A stretch of 64,000 nucleotides of DNA from Solen grandis (lineage: Eukaryota > Mollusca > Bivalvia > Adapedonta > Solenidae): assembly GCA_021229015.1 (NCBI GenBank), contig CM037777.1:54038857-54102856 (forward strand), given 5' to 3'. Of the stretch, positions 46,001-58,029 are shown in pieces (position 1 is the stretch's first letter; each line of letters opens with the position of its first letter). Under the pieces are notes generated by a model. That model saw only the letters and a list, made by a program, of their open reading frames with translations. It was not told the origin of the DNA and did not search any database. The translations under genes and the position numbers were made by a program.

Positions 46001-47363
46001 ATATACTTACTGTAACACTATATAAACACACACAGAGGATCAGCACTGCCATTATTGCTGTTGCCAGTTTACTTATTTCAGTCACTTATTTCATCAGAAT
46101 TATCTTACATGTTCCTATTACTTCCCACTTTTACTAGGCCTTTCCAGTTCCCCCCTCCCATTTTCTAACAGAAAGATTTTATTGGCTTGTAAATCAAGAA
46201 AAAAATTAATATCTCTCAGGATTATTTTCTTAATCCCTTGAAATGAAAATAAGAAGCATTGTCACATAAATGAAATGAAAGAGATTTCATTTGCTAATTA
46301 TGAAATAGATTTATGTCTGAATTATATAATTATGATGGGTTTCCAAAACCCAGTGCGTCAATGTTTCCCCCAGGGTATTTTAGTCATGTTTCCTGCCATA
46401 TTACGCACCTTACAGATTGTCACCATCGACACAGGATACATCATGTTCATAAAACTTGCACAGTTCTTGCAGGATCATAAATAAGTGAAGGTTGATTTTT
46501 CTGTTGAAATTGAGACTGCTTTTTGATATTCTATAATGACAGAAATCTTACAGCCAATAATTTTAGAGGGTGAATCGCTCTGAAAGATATTGCTCTGTTT
46601 TAAAGGAATAATCAATCAGTTTATCTTTATGCTTTATAAAATACGTAATATTGATCACATTTTTGGTAGCTTATTTATATATATTTTTGTTCACATTCAT
46701 TACAAGCATATAGCTTAATCAAATTCACTTTTTTTTTACTGTACATACCTCATATACATGTGTAGATATTTGGGGGACTGACCAAATAACTGTTCCAACT
46801 TCTTCTATTCCTGTATGCACATTGAGCAATTTTATGGTCAGCTATCAAATTTCCATTTAGAAATTAAAAATTAAATAAGACATATAAATTGGATAGCTAA
46901 TTACTATATGTTTCATCTTATCTTTTCTTTCAGTATTTTTCATTGATGCATGTAGAACTATTTGCCACACTTAGAGCTGTAGAAATAACCCATTTCGATC
47001 ATCAAAATGAAATTTGATTACATCAGCTTGTCAGCAATGTGCAGGTGGATCAGGATTAATTTGTTGCTGTGCCCATCAATACATTGATAATTGAATTGGC
47101 GGTATCACAGTAAGGGGTACAGACAACTAACTGCCTCTTAGGACAACAGTGCCCTTAAGTCTGTTGTGAATAAAGGGGACAATGGTAATTGTCCCTTCCT
47201 GTAATAAAATGTATGTGTTCTTGAAAATGAATGATTATTATTCAAAATAAGTATTAAGTATGCCTGGTTATCAATTTATTCTCTTTTTGCATCACCCAGA
47301 ATAAGCAATTTAATTGTTTGCCGTATCATATTTTTATTCATTGGTCCTAATGGTCAATCATCT
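43095..47363. other. Non-coding stretch with a candidate conserved block
   Basis: Mostly AT-rich. At 44640-44790 a non-open block holds AACAAATCAAAGCGCTC and TTAATTATTGATACAATAG, motifs that resemble TCF and SOX sites. At 45458-45470 a 13-bp segment has an ideal acceptor (tttgcag) and donor (gtaagt). A tRNA-like fragment (ACCAAGTGGATGATAGAG, GGTATTGATCCC) lies near 45880-45935. Confidence 0.35.
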
Positions 47364-47488
47364 TTAACCCTTACAATGCTGTAAGCGCTGGTGACTGCCT
47401 CTTTGCCTGCACATCTATGCAGTCTGATCATGGTCTACATTGTTCGCTATTCAGTCAGTGAACTTTTTGCAAGCACTCCCATAAATAG
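47364..47488 (-). mobile_element. T3 MITE copy 4, truncated beside T1
   Basis: TTAACCCTTACAATGCTG starts the terminus at 47364. The body follows T3 order (TGCCTGCACATCTATGCAGT, TGATCATGGTCTACATTG, TTTTTGCAAGCACTCCCATA) and stops where T1 copy 10 begins at 47489. The remaining third of T3 is not clearly present after T1. Confidence 0.68.
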
Positions 47489-47730
47489 TTAACCCTTTCC
47501 CTCATATATACTCATTTTGACGCCCTCAATAGGTATCACATAAAGCCTGATCTGCAGAAAACCACAGTTAAACCTTACCAAATTTAATTACAAAATCCTC
47601 ATTTCCAGACCACTGAGGAGCAGCGAACAGCATAAAACCTGATCAGCCTGCGATTTACTCGCAGACTGATCTGGTTTTATGCTGTTCGCATAGGTCTTTT
47701 CATGGTGTCCTCTATTTGGGAAAGGGTTAA
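47489..47730 (+). mobile_element. T1 MITE copy 10
   Basis: TTAA both sides. The right terminus is altered (TATTTGGGAAAGGG instead of TATGAGGGAAAGGG). The palindrome arms carry changes at two positions (GCGATTTACTCGCAGACTG). Confidence 0.94.
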
Positions 47731-47992
47731 TGCACATTGGCAACTAAGTGTAGCACATAATTTGTTGAATTCTTGCAAAGTGACATTTTAAAATATCTCC
47801 TTTTCTATTGAAGGTATGTAAAAGAAAATTACATCTTACAAGCGAACATTACATTACCATCAAATTGATACTTTATGTGTTAAAATTAGTCAAGAAATAA
47901 AAATGTTTTATGTAAAACAGAAAAGTACCTTCATGATGTTATCTGTAAATTGTGTTGTTTTTCTGCTACACTGGTTGAATTTAAATCATAAT

Positions 47993-48234
47993 TTAACCCT
48001 TTCCCTCATAGAGGAAACCATGAAAAGACCTTTGCGAACAACATAAAACCAGATCAGCCTGCAAGTAACTAGCAGGCTGATCAGGTTTTATGCTGTTCGC
48101 TGCTCCTCAATGGTCTGGAAATGAGGATTTTATAATTAAATTTGGTAAGGTTTAACTGTGGTTTTCTGCAAATCAGGCTTTATGTGGTACCTATTGAGTG
48201 CGTCAAAATGAGTGTATATGAGGGAAAGGATTAA
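47993..48234 (-). mobile_element. T1 MITE copy 11
   Basis: TTAA both sides; the right terminus ends GGGAAAGGA. In the palindrome the two arms changed as CCTGCAAG and CTAGCAGG, which are not compensatory. Confidence 0.94.
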
Positions 48235-49564
48235 AAAAAAATTTAAACTGAAAAGAATTCCTTGCAATAGAGAAATAAATACTTTGTAAATATGATTATA
48301 TTTTCCTGTCTGATTTATCCATATTCTTTTTAAATTGCAATATTCGATAACCTGCTGTGTGCCTAAACAATATATTCCACTGACCTCTTACAGGAGTTTC
48401 CTATCTCTGTTTAATAGGTCTTTGACTAAAAATAAAAAAGGACATGTTCAATTAAGAACATTAGCATGGTAAAGGTCAAGGGGGTCATTGTTCTAAAGGG
48501 GCAGTAACTGTTGTCCTACACTCCACTGTACAGTCAGATCTGGCTCTTCTGAGGTTTGTCATGATGTTAAATAGATAACATATTACTCAGCAACATGTTG
48601 CTTGGCAACACAGCAGACATCAGTACCAAAATTGCCCTGAAACTATCTTAAAAAAGTAGGTCTGTAAAAATGTCTCCATTTTATGACGCATCATCAAGAA
48701 TATGTGATTTGTATATATTTATTGCAAATATTTGCATTCCTTAGATTCTGCGTTGCAGATCATTGTTTATATATCATTTCTTATTTGCATTGCTTTGATA
48801 TAACAAAATAAAATCAGCGTGAGAAAAAAATATTTTGGTTTAATGATCACATACTTTTGTGCAATATCAGCGTCAAGTATTTTTTTCTGTATAATAGGTG
48901 ATACTCTGAGGGAGTAATACAAAATGGCGGGAAAATGGTAAATCAATTAACATTTTCTAATGGTTGGAAAATTTTCCTATGATTAGAAGCTTAAATTTAG
49001 CAAAATACTTCAAACATGATTCAGAAAACTTTGAATTTTTAGCTCATTAACCTTTATTTTGGAGAACATATTAGACTAATATGTGAGACTAATGTTGGGT
49101 TCTACTTGCTTCTCTCCCACCCACTACATTTGTCTTGTCTTGTGTTAATGGCAGGCGGGTGGGGAGATAAATATTCATGACATCCTGAATTTGTTTTTTA
49201 AGCTAATTGATCTTTTTGGTATTGATTAAAGTGTAGAGAATGTTACCCCACCTGCCGAGCGATAAAACAAATCATCCTGTGAAAAAGAAAATTTGACATG
49301 CTTAAACTTGGAAGGTATCAAATGTGCCAACAGTTTCCAAATATTTTTCTGTTGAATATCACTTAAATTGTCAAACATTGTGTCGTAAATGTACCATTGG
49401 GTAATGTAAGAGCTTTTATGGTGTCAGAAGATTTCTTTCAAGATAATGAACCTAAATTGTGCCAAGCTTAAATGTCATAATTGTTGAAATTTAGTAACAA
49501 AGTAAATATTTGAATTTCAGTTATTGACAGATCACAGGTTTTTCTGTTGACACTTTTCTTTAAG
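48235..49564. other. Non-coding stretch
   Basis: No gene or recognised repeat. Contains CAACATGTTGCTTGGCAACA (RFX-like inverted motif) near 48591-48611. Confidence 0.35.
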
Positions 49565-49635
49565 GTGATAATCTGCCAAAGGTTAACTTCCTGTCCATAA
49601 AGACCATAGATGTGAAAATTGTAACCATAGCAACA
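49565..49635 (+). CDS. Weak candidate exon, unidentified
   Basis: An acceptor (cacttttctttaag) ends at 49564 and a donor (ACA|gtaagt) follows 49635. After two leading bases one frame is open for 23 codons, starting DNLPKVNFLSIKTIDVKIV; the other two frames stop. The LPKV..(K)(T)IDV core loosely recalls the segment before the third membrane helix of anion-selective Cys-loop receptors, but the following residues do not fit that family. Treat as unassigned. Confidence 0.2.
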
Positions 49636-50189
49636 GTAAGTAACCGTCAGGCCCTGCAGTCATTGTCTGCACTGACCCCTTACACAATTCCCAGTCCTGT
49701 CGCAAATAGCTGTCCAGTGGGCTGGTCACTCATTACTTAATTGAAAATGACCTCTGTACCTCTGGACCCTTAATGACTTCTGACACCATGTCTTATCATT
49801 TTCACACCAGGATGACAAGTTTTATGTCCCTACCTCCTTCTATGAGGTCCCTGTTAAGGACTGTAATTACATGTGACTTTGTGCCCTTCCTAGGAAACAA
49901 TTTGTTTGTTTGTTGTCCAATTACATACCTAATTTATCAGGTAATAGATGTGGACAGTGTAACATTTTCGATTTCACTGTAAATATGAGGATAAGCTTCA
50001 ATATACAGTTCAACAGATCATTAGTTCCCATCTTCAGGACTTGTGAAGTAAAGATTTATACAGGGGGCATAAAAATAAGCTATAGACTTTGGCGGAACTA
50101 TGAGAGGAATTGCTTTAATCTATCCTGGTACTTCAGATTGATGTTGTATTAACGATGTGCTGATCCCCAGGCTATATTCCTCTGTTTAG

Positions 50190-50229
50190 CGGTAGACCTG
50201 GTTTTATGGCACATTTGGAACAGTTACGT
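50190..50229 (+). CDS. Weak candidate 40-bp exon
   Basis: A pyrimidine-rich acceptor (attcctctgtttag) and consensus donor (CGT|gtgagt) bound 40 bp. One frame reads GRPGFMAHLEQLR. Its phase does not join directly to the 49565-49635 candidate. Short length makes chance likely. Confidence 0.18.
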
Positions 50230-50837
50230 GTGAGTATGTTTTATGTAAATAAAGTAGTCCTTGTGGGTGGTTTGGGTTACTTATGTATCACATATGACAA
50301 ACACGCTGCAAATATATACAGGGCTTCAGTTTATATCACAATTTACATACCTTCTCATTCTTATTTTTTTCTTATTTTCTGTAGAAGCCAAGAGTGTGAT
50401 ATGATATAGAATAGACTGTCCAGGTAGCAGTGAAAAACAAAAAAAATAAAAATCTTACACATAAAAAGGTGATCAGAACAAGCGGAAATACAGGTGAAAG
50501 TTCCTGTATTAATATATTTTCTGTCATTCATTTTGATCAATAAATTTTTTAACTGAACTATGAGTGAATTAATGGCTTGCAATGAATCTTCATTATTAGA
50601 GGACATAGGTTCTGGATGTTGCATGATATTGAATGGCAGCATTGCAAGTTTTTATCTTTTTTATGTAATGTCTTGGTTTACATATATAATTATTGGAAAA
50701 TATGTTTATTTTTTAATAACATTTTCTTTTACAGAAAAAGTAGTTAATTATTTTTTTGTTCTGCAGGTGGGTACGTGGTAAATAAACAGATGGGCAATGC
50801 ATGTTGTATTTATGAATATTGCTTCATCTGGACCATA

Positions 50838-50890
50838 ATGTGGCATATGGTTTATGCCAAATATGATATCCACTTTAAATAAAGACTTTG
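50838..50890 (+). repeat. Unoccupied relative of the T1 copy 1 site
   Basis: TTATGCCAAATATGATATCC ACTTTAAATAAAGACTT here matches the two flanks of T1 copy 1 (TATGCCAAATATGTTATCC ACTTTAT before, ATAAAGACTT after) as one continuous sequence. It is a related empty site belonging to an unnamed low-copy repeat. Confidence 0.75.
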
Positions 50891-51724
50891 TCTAGCAACT
50901 TTATTAGTAAGAAGGTTGAGAGTGTTTTTGGGATCACTAATTTGGGTCAAGGTAACAGGAAAAATGGTTTCTTTGGGGGATTGTTTTTTGGGGGTCAATT
51001 GGGTCAAAGTAAGGTGTTACTGTTATCTAAAATAGAAAATTTCCACTCAATAACTTTAGGCTTTGACTGAAAAACCTGCTGTTTGTTGAACTATCTTGAG
51101 AGACACTGAACTTAAACTGAAAATTATTGTAGGCTTGTGCTTTACTTGATTTGTATTCTTGGTTTTTTTTGTGCTTGAATAAGAAATTTGAACACCTGTT
51201 ATTTTTGGCAAATTTGTTAAAAGTATGGGACCATAAAATGAAGCGATTTCAAAGTTTCCTGCAGTTACTAAGACAGTATTTGAAAATCTCAGACTGCTAT
51301 TTAACACGGGCTAGAACTGTATAGATGCTTGGTGTTTGATACGTTATAATGCCTGATTTATCAACTAATTACCTGCATCACTCATTGGAGGGGCTGAAGT
51401 TACTCACAATTATACTGACTACTTCCAGAATTTGAAAACCAAATATCCTCTAAATTTTGTAAAAATTATTGACTGATTTAACATGACGACATAGGTATGC
51501 TTACATTTAAAGCAAAAGGTTTTGAAAAATCAGTTTTGTGTAAAAATTTAATGGACACAATAATTTTCTGTGGCTTGAAAGCACAAAAGAACTAATTACT
51601 CTATGATGTTGCATAACTGTCACTTCATGTGCGCATTTACCATGCGGACGTATATAGTTTGTTTTGATGCAAAGTGACTTGTCATAAATACATGTATGCA
51701 GGTTTCAGTTACTGTAAATCATAT

Positions 51725-51965
51725 ATAGCCCTTTCCCTCATAGAGACACCATGAAAAGACCTATGCGAACAGCATAAAACCAGATCAGCCTGCGAGTAAC
51801 TCGCAGGCTGATCAGGTTTTATGCTGTTCGCTGCTCCTCAGTGGTCTGGAAATGAGGATTTTGTAATTAAATTTGGTAAGGTTTAACTGTGGTTTTCTGC
51901 AGATCAGGCTTTATGTGGTACCTACTGAGTGCGTCAAAATGAGTCTATATGAGGGAAAGGGATAG
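51725..51965 (-). mobile_element. T1 MITE copy 12, with ATAG target duplication
   Basis: Perfect CCCTTTCCCTCATA/TATGAGGGAAAGGG termini are flanked by ATAG at 51725-51728 and 51962-51965 instead of TTAA. The body and palindrome are near-consensus, so this is a well-preserved copy at a non-canonical target. Confidence 0.95.
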
Positions 51966-52067
51966 TGTTATAATTCTGAAACAGAAAGCTTGAAGTCTAT
52001 GTAACATACTAATTAATCACATCAAGCTATCAACCTCAAATACCCCCAGGATTTATTGTAACACTAT

Positions 52068-52200
52068 ACAAGAGTGTTCTCTGGAACACATGTGTCACCT
52101 GCTGAAGCGTGACGGAAAAAGTGTGACAGACTACGGATAGACAGACGATGGAAAAGTGATCCCTATGACTGTCACCTCTGCTTACAGCAGGTAACATAAA
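52068..52200 (-). repeat. Dispersed repeat J, copy 2
   Basis: Inverse of 14020-14162. Shares ACAAGAGTGTTCT, TGGAACACATGTGTCACCTG and AAAAGTGATCCCTATGA (as complements). Confidence 0.65.
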
Positions 52201-55108
52201 AATGACCAAAATACCCAAAAAAGTTAAAGCCACTTTACCTGTAAGCATTGACCTTTTGCATAATTACTGCTGTAAAGCGCTGGACTGAGACAAATCAAAA
52301 TTGACCCTCATATTTTGATGTTTACCCCCAAAATTAAAGGGACTTACTGTATTGCAGGGATACAAAAAAAAATACAAGAAACAAAATTATGGTAACTCAT
52401 GTGAAAAAAGCTTTTGTTTCCAAGATCATTTGAGATTACTTTCAAGAATAGAAATAGTTAAACTCATCTAGATCCATAAACAAGTCAGTTGGTTTCTAAA
52501 GATGTTGTAAATCAGTCAAAAAAAAAATAAAAAAAGAAGAATAAACAAAACAGAGTAACCAAAACTACATATATCACTCAACTATTTTTTTATTTATAAA
52601 CTTTAGTCACCATAAACATCTCCTATTTGAGATTTACTGAAGTAATAAATTGGATGCATCTGTGTGCATCCGACACAGATGTTGCCATATTCTCTTTTAG
52701 CATAAATTCCATTGTTTTGTTGACTTTATAGTTTAAGCGTCTAAGATTACTAATTAAGATCATACGGGTTAGTAGAATTAAAGCGCATGCAGTTACCAAT
52801 TTAAAAATAACATTTTTTTTTTTAAATTTAGGACAAGAATTTTCTGACTTCAAGGTAAGTAAGAATGTACAGATAGACTACTCTCGTAACGTAGATATTT
52901 AAACTATTTTTGCCAAGTGATTTCAGTCTCTGCTCTTGTCCTCATAATTACTTAATTTATGTTTTCGATATGCGAGCTCTCATGCATAATGGCATTTCTT
53001 CAAAAGTAGTTACAGTTGCAAAGGTTTTGTTATGGCCTCTTTACATAATTAGGACGCATCTTCAGGATGGAATGGCAAGCAAATATTATAGCTTAAATTG
53101 ATTTAAAACCATGGAAGTTGGGGAGCTGAAATTTGATGGAAATTTATGAGAAATTTGTGATTGGAAAACAGATGAAGAATATTGTTGGCAAAGAATTGCA
53201 TGTTGTTACAATACGATTTAAAGGCTTCAGTATGATTGAAGAATTTAGAAAGAAAATATTTGACAACTAGTGCATGGTTTTTATTCTTTATTATAAAAGA
53301 ATTTGAAATTATTTCTCATTCCTGCAGCATATTGCTTAGCAATAGTGGTGAGGTGTTAAGGAGGAAATGCATTTTCATTTTGTAATCTTATTTGTCATGT
53401 GCTATTATACATGTTTAAGATATCATAAATCAGTAAGCAAATATTCTGTAATCAACATGAAATGAGGATTTGCAATAATTAAAAGAGGAAATCGAGAAGG
53501 TTGGCCAGCACATTTAGCTTGCCATTTAAGAGGAAAATTGCACTATTGGAGAACTTTGTGTTGTTAAAATTTACCTTGGGGGAGCCTCAATTATAAATTA
53601 CCATGTGATATTTTTTTATAATTTAGATAGGATTAGAAGTCAGTGTGATGTTACTTTATAAAAAGGCACAAAGCAGTTTGAAAAAGATACTATTTGATCT
53701 TTTGTAATGCATGATTGTTTATCATGCAGGAATTTTTCCAAATTTTTTTTAAATTTTTTTTTAATGAAAGCATATAATATATTGCCTATATTCTGATTAT
53801 TCCTTTGAAAAAATGTTTTACGTGTTAACCTTTTTTTTTTTTTTTTTTATAAGAGCCCCATAAAGCCATGAAGGTATGTACTGCACATGTATATATGATA
53901 TATAAGTTTCTTAGCTGAGAATCTTTCACACTTGAGTATATTTATTGCTGTTGTGTTCCATAAATATTGCATAGAAGTAATGAGATTTTATTGCACAAAT
54001 TGTACAAATCTTCTTGAGATGCTATGCTTATGACAAATTAGATACAACATGGCCTCTCAAGACTGTCTGTAGATATGTAGAATATATCTCGCCACTCCCG
54101 TATTATGTTGCTCCTTTGTTTCCCATGGTAATGCCTGATCAGGAACTGATTTCATAAATCTTCTTGCGTTAATCTTATTTACTTAGGTGAATATTTGCCC
54201 TGCCATTCCTAAATTTTCATTAAAAGGTCTATAATGGTTGTAACTTGTTCCCTTCATTTGATAAATTGGTTTGAAGATTTAATACTTCAGAAAATATAGG
54301 ATTTGTTAAATCTACCAAAGTTTAGAAATGTAATGTGACATTTTGTGAATACAGCACCATTTCTTGCCCAGAGAAGATGTCTTCCAGGCCCTTGGTTCTC
54401 AAAATTCACAACTGTAGTTAAGTATGATTTTCATACTCAATCAATATATATCAATATATTGTCCATTGAAAGCCAGAGTGGTTCATCAACATATATAAAA
54501 AGGAAGCTGGTGATATACATGTATTTGGCTATGACATTTGAGTTTTGGTCTCGAGTTCTTAAGAACTTGGGGCCAGCCCTGAGGTGTTTCTGTGGTAGAC
54601 TAAAGTGAAAAATAGAGTAAGTAATCATTGCTTAGTCTGAAGAAGTTTTTAATCTCCATGGTAACATGGTGATGATAAGTTCAAAACCAGATCAACATGG
54701 GAGTTACGTGTAAACTGATCAATAACTCAGTAGCATTAGTGAGTTACAAAGCACCTATTGCCTCGGATCATGGATATGGTCATTTCATATAAGTTAGCTT
54801 GTCTACTTTTATGCGGATTTACCTCCCCTTTATTTTTTTTTTCACTATGATAGTTTTGGGAGGAGTATGTTTAAACAGATGATGTTCAATGTTTGTGTCA
54901 GACAGTGTATCTATCATTACTTAGGCTGAAAGATTACCAGATGGAAATGCCTTGCTTTTAAGAAGAACTGTTTTTGCATAATTATAAATAAGTAATGAAA
55001 AAAAAATAAAAAAAAATAATATATACACACAATATATACACATACATGTACCCAGCAAGTTTATCAGTTAGCCATATTTTCAAATTGATCATATTTATCA
55101 GTTACACC
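52201..55108. other. Non-coding stretch with two microexon-like segments
   Basis: 52832-52854 (23 bp) and 53854-53873 (20 bp) each have a long T-rich tract, an AG acceptor and a gtaagt/gtatgt donor. Their phases cannot join each other without a stop. Otherwise AT-rich with homopolymer T runs; no gene is supported. Confidence 0.35.
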
Positions 55109-55208
55109 NNNNNNNNNNNNNNNNNNNNNNNNNNNNNNNNNNNNNNNNNNNNNNNNNNNNNNNNNNNNNNNNNNNNNNNNNNNNNNNNNNNNNNNNNNNN
55201 NNNNNNNN
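55109..55208. other. Assembly gap (100 N)
   Basis: Exactly 100 N, preceded by AT-rich simple sequence (from 54995). The open frame that crosses it is an artefact. Confidence 0.98.
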
Positions 55209-55741
55209 TTTGTACAAGTTTTAGTGTAGAGAAGCCAGACCTTGACTCAAATCATTTACTTAATCAGTCAAATGACCAGTAAGAGCAGGTGGTTGCTAAA
55301 TTGGACTTCCTTGTATGACAAATTATGATTGTCAATCTTGTGAACATAAAGTTACGGACTTTGCAGATCATAACAGGATTCGAGACATAAAACTGCCTTC
55401 CATTTTCAATATAATTATTTCTATTTTCACAATATAATTCTTGAAATTTATTTTATATAAAGTAAATATCATTGTAGAAACATCAAGCAAACACATATTT
55501 GCTTCAGTTTTTTTTTAATTCTGCAAAAGTTTTATGAATTACAAACAAGACCTGATGGTATTATGGGCAGGTTTTTTCAAGCTTTTTTCATCATAAGAAG
55601 GTCAATGGTCAAGGTCAACTGCATCATGAAAAAGATTATCCAATTATCTGTCCAAATATTGAAGCAATCCAATGAAGCACATAGAAGTTACAGCAGATTA
55701 ACAAAAAACGTAAACCTGTCCAAACATCGCTTTTTTTAAAT

Positions 55742-56630
55742 AAAAACAAGAAAATGTGTCTCTGAGACACTAATGCCCCGCCAGGATATGGTCAGAACCA
55801 AATATTTAATAGCTTGTATATTTAAAAGTTCATATAGTGATGTTCATTTGTATAAAGATTCATGGGGGCCACCGTGGCTGAGCGGTTACAGTCGTGGACT
55901 ACAAATCTCTCAGCCCCTCAGTGCTGTGGGTTCGAATCCCGGTAGGGACTTCAGATTTTTCATGTGAGGAAGCCTTCCAGCTGGCTTGCCGTAGGTCAGT
56001 GGTTCTACCTGGGAACCTCTCTGTACTTGGGGTCTTCCTCCACCTGTAATTAGATGGACGTCGCTATATGATTGAAATACTATCGTAGGGACGGTAAACA
56101 CCAATACAACAACAACATAAAGTTTCATGATGATGTGAAGTTACTTTTACAATAAAAGAAGCTTAAAGACAGAGGTAAACCTGAGGCAGAATAACCAATT
56201 TTACTAGGTCACACCAAAATATAAAATAAACACTACAAGTAAATAATCCATATCATGATGTACACATATGTCAAGTTTCAGGTTGATGTGAATTCATCTT
56301 CATGGGAAAAAAAGCTTAAAAGCAAATGCAGAACAACCAATTTTACCATGTTCATCCAACTGTGAAATATAGGTCACAGCCATAAAATAGCATAAATATC
56401 AAATAGATCATCTCATGATGTACATTTGCACCTAGTTTCATAAAGATGTGAAGTCATTTTCTTAGAAATAAAGCTTAAATGCAAGGGTAAACCTGAGGCA
56501 GAACCAATTTACCATGTCATCCAACTGTGAAATATAGATCACAGCCATAAATTTGAGGTAGAACAATCAATTTTACCATGTTCATCCAACATGAAGTATA
56601 GGCGACACCAATAAATTTGATAATTGTTAA
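55742..56630 (+). repeat. R4 composite repeat, interrupted by a SINE
   Basis: It starts ACAAGAAAATGTGTCTCTGA GACACTAATGCCCCG, with a perfect hairpin palindrome at 55756-55770 (GTGTCTCTGAGACAC). Several diverged modules follow, each with a form of TTTCATGATGATGTGAAGT, AAGCTTAAA, AACCTGAGGCAGAA and ACCAATTTTACCATG. The S2 SINE at 55865-56116 is inserted early in it. The 'ACAAGA + hairpin' start resembles the end of R3. Confidence 0.72.
55865..56116 (+). repeat. S2 SINE, full-length, with target duplication
   Basis: A tRNA-like head has consensus box A (TGGCTGAGCGG) and box B (GGTTCGAATCCC). The body reads GGCTTGCCGTAGGTCAGTGG and GGGGTCTTCCTCCACCTG; the tail ends CAATACAACAACAAC. The direct repeat ATAAAG(A/T)TTCATG flanks it at 55852-55864 and 56117-56129 with one mismatch. 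It is 252 bp and the best-preserved S2. The minus-strand open frame here is incidental. Confidence 0.9.
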
Positions 56631-57285
56631 TTGTATTTAAACATTTACCCAGAAAAAATGTCCTTTTCTCTGATGAGCAATTAAAAAAAGTGGCCAAAAC
56701 AAAAGTTAATTAAATACTGAATAAAGATACAATCCAGAAAATCATTACGTTTTCTCTGTAAGTATCAAAATATTAAGATCCCAAACCGAAAAGTGACATT
56801 AATGATGGTAAAAAGGGGGAGAGAATGTTCCAACACTTTCACAAAAAAGCCAGGGCCACTAATTTTCACATTTATTATGGTTAAAGATAAAGCTTTTTTT
56901 CATCCAGAATAGTTTATTCTACATCTTTTATAGAAAACTGACATCAGCTAGACAATTCTAAAGAGTCATTGTTTCCAACTCCTGTCAGCTGACATTAGTC
57001 TTGATAATTTGCAATTCACATTCCAAAGGCATTTTGACATAGCAAACCTATAAAACTGAAGACATTTTTTCATTTTTTTTCCCTACCCGCTGTTAAAGAC
57101 AATAAGACGGGATCCCATCTTAAGTTATTTTGTATTCTGAACATTGATGAAACAAATAGATATAGAAATTTAAGACGTGATGATCATATCTAATTGAAAT
57201 GATCAGAATGACGGATTTGCCAAAATAAGCGACAAACGAACAAATTAGTCTTCACAACCATCAGATTTTCTGAATCATATGCTGA

Positions 57286-57538
57286 TCAGCAAGTAAAATG
57301 TTCACGCTGTTGGTTAATGAAATTTTGCGCCATTCTAACTAGCCCAGTGCTTATTTTAAGTTTCCATGCCTCATTTGCATATTCCGGGGGCAAGAAGTTA
57401 GGGTCATTCAGACTCATCATCCCCACTTCCATCCAAGTGTTGATTATGACACTTGCTAGCATAATTGGCAAAATTCTAAGCTTCCTCTCAAAACTCAGGA
57501 GACCCAATGCCAACAAGCGTGAGTCAATTTTCTCAACT
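57286..57538 (-). CDS. Weak candidate terminal exon; block open on both strands
   Basis: On the minus strand a CAG acceptor (gaggagttttgcag) precedes 57538. One frame is then open for about 83 codons (including SRLLALGLLSFERKLRILPI and MMSLNDPNFLPPEYANEAWK) to a stop at 57286-57288. The pyrimidine tract is poor. The plus strand is also open over 57317-57577, and its product starts with a hydrophobic, signal-like stretch. G+C is raised. An ATTTGCAT octamer lies at 57373. It may be a conserved non-coding block rather than an exon. Confidence 0.22.
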
Positions 57539-58029
57539 CTGCAAAACTCCTCTTTGATTTACAGTAATGATTTCTAAAGGCATCAACAATAAAAATCAAT
57601 GATCTATTAATGGGAAAAGCTGATCAACCATTAATTTTGGCCTGGTTCCCCCTTACTCATGGCTATTTATGTATGCAGGATACAAGACTAATTATATATA
57701 GCATGAATCTCCTTTTGGAGAGTCACATGTTCTCATATCCATTAACATGCATATACAGTGTATTATAAACTACAACTATCAAAGGAAGGGACATGGACGG
57801 GACGTGACATAAGCTTTATTCCAATGCAGCCCCTACTTCTGTGGAGCAAAATGCAACTATGCACAATCAATTTTTTTAATTAAGTAATTTTAAGTGCAAA
57901 TCTTAGCTCAATAGGTGATGAGTAGTACCATACAATTTACAATCCAAATTATTCAGCTAGATTCACTAGCAGAAACAAGCTTCATGAGAGATTGCATTAA
58001 ATTTAAAAACTAGTTGAATGAGCAAAGTA

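Noticed and set aside
49565..49635. Assignment to a Cys-loop receptor
   Set aside because: Only a short LPKV...IDV core resembles the family; the expected Trp and membrane helix after it are absent.
50767..50882. Strong acceptor followed by a 38-codon open frame ending at an AATAAA
   Set aside because: Its last part is a repeat also found at the flanks of T1 copy 1 (5980-6250), so coding is unlikely.
55046..55282. Open frame spanning the second assembly gap
   Set aside because: It reads through 100 N and has no coding signal on either side.
55866..55950. Functional tRNA gene
   Set aside because: Boxes A and B are good, but stems do not pair properly and a SINE body, CAA tail and target duplication follow.
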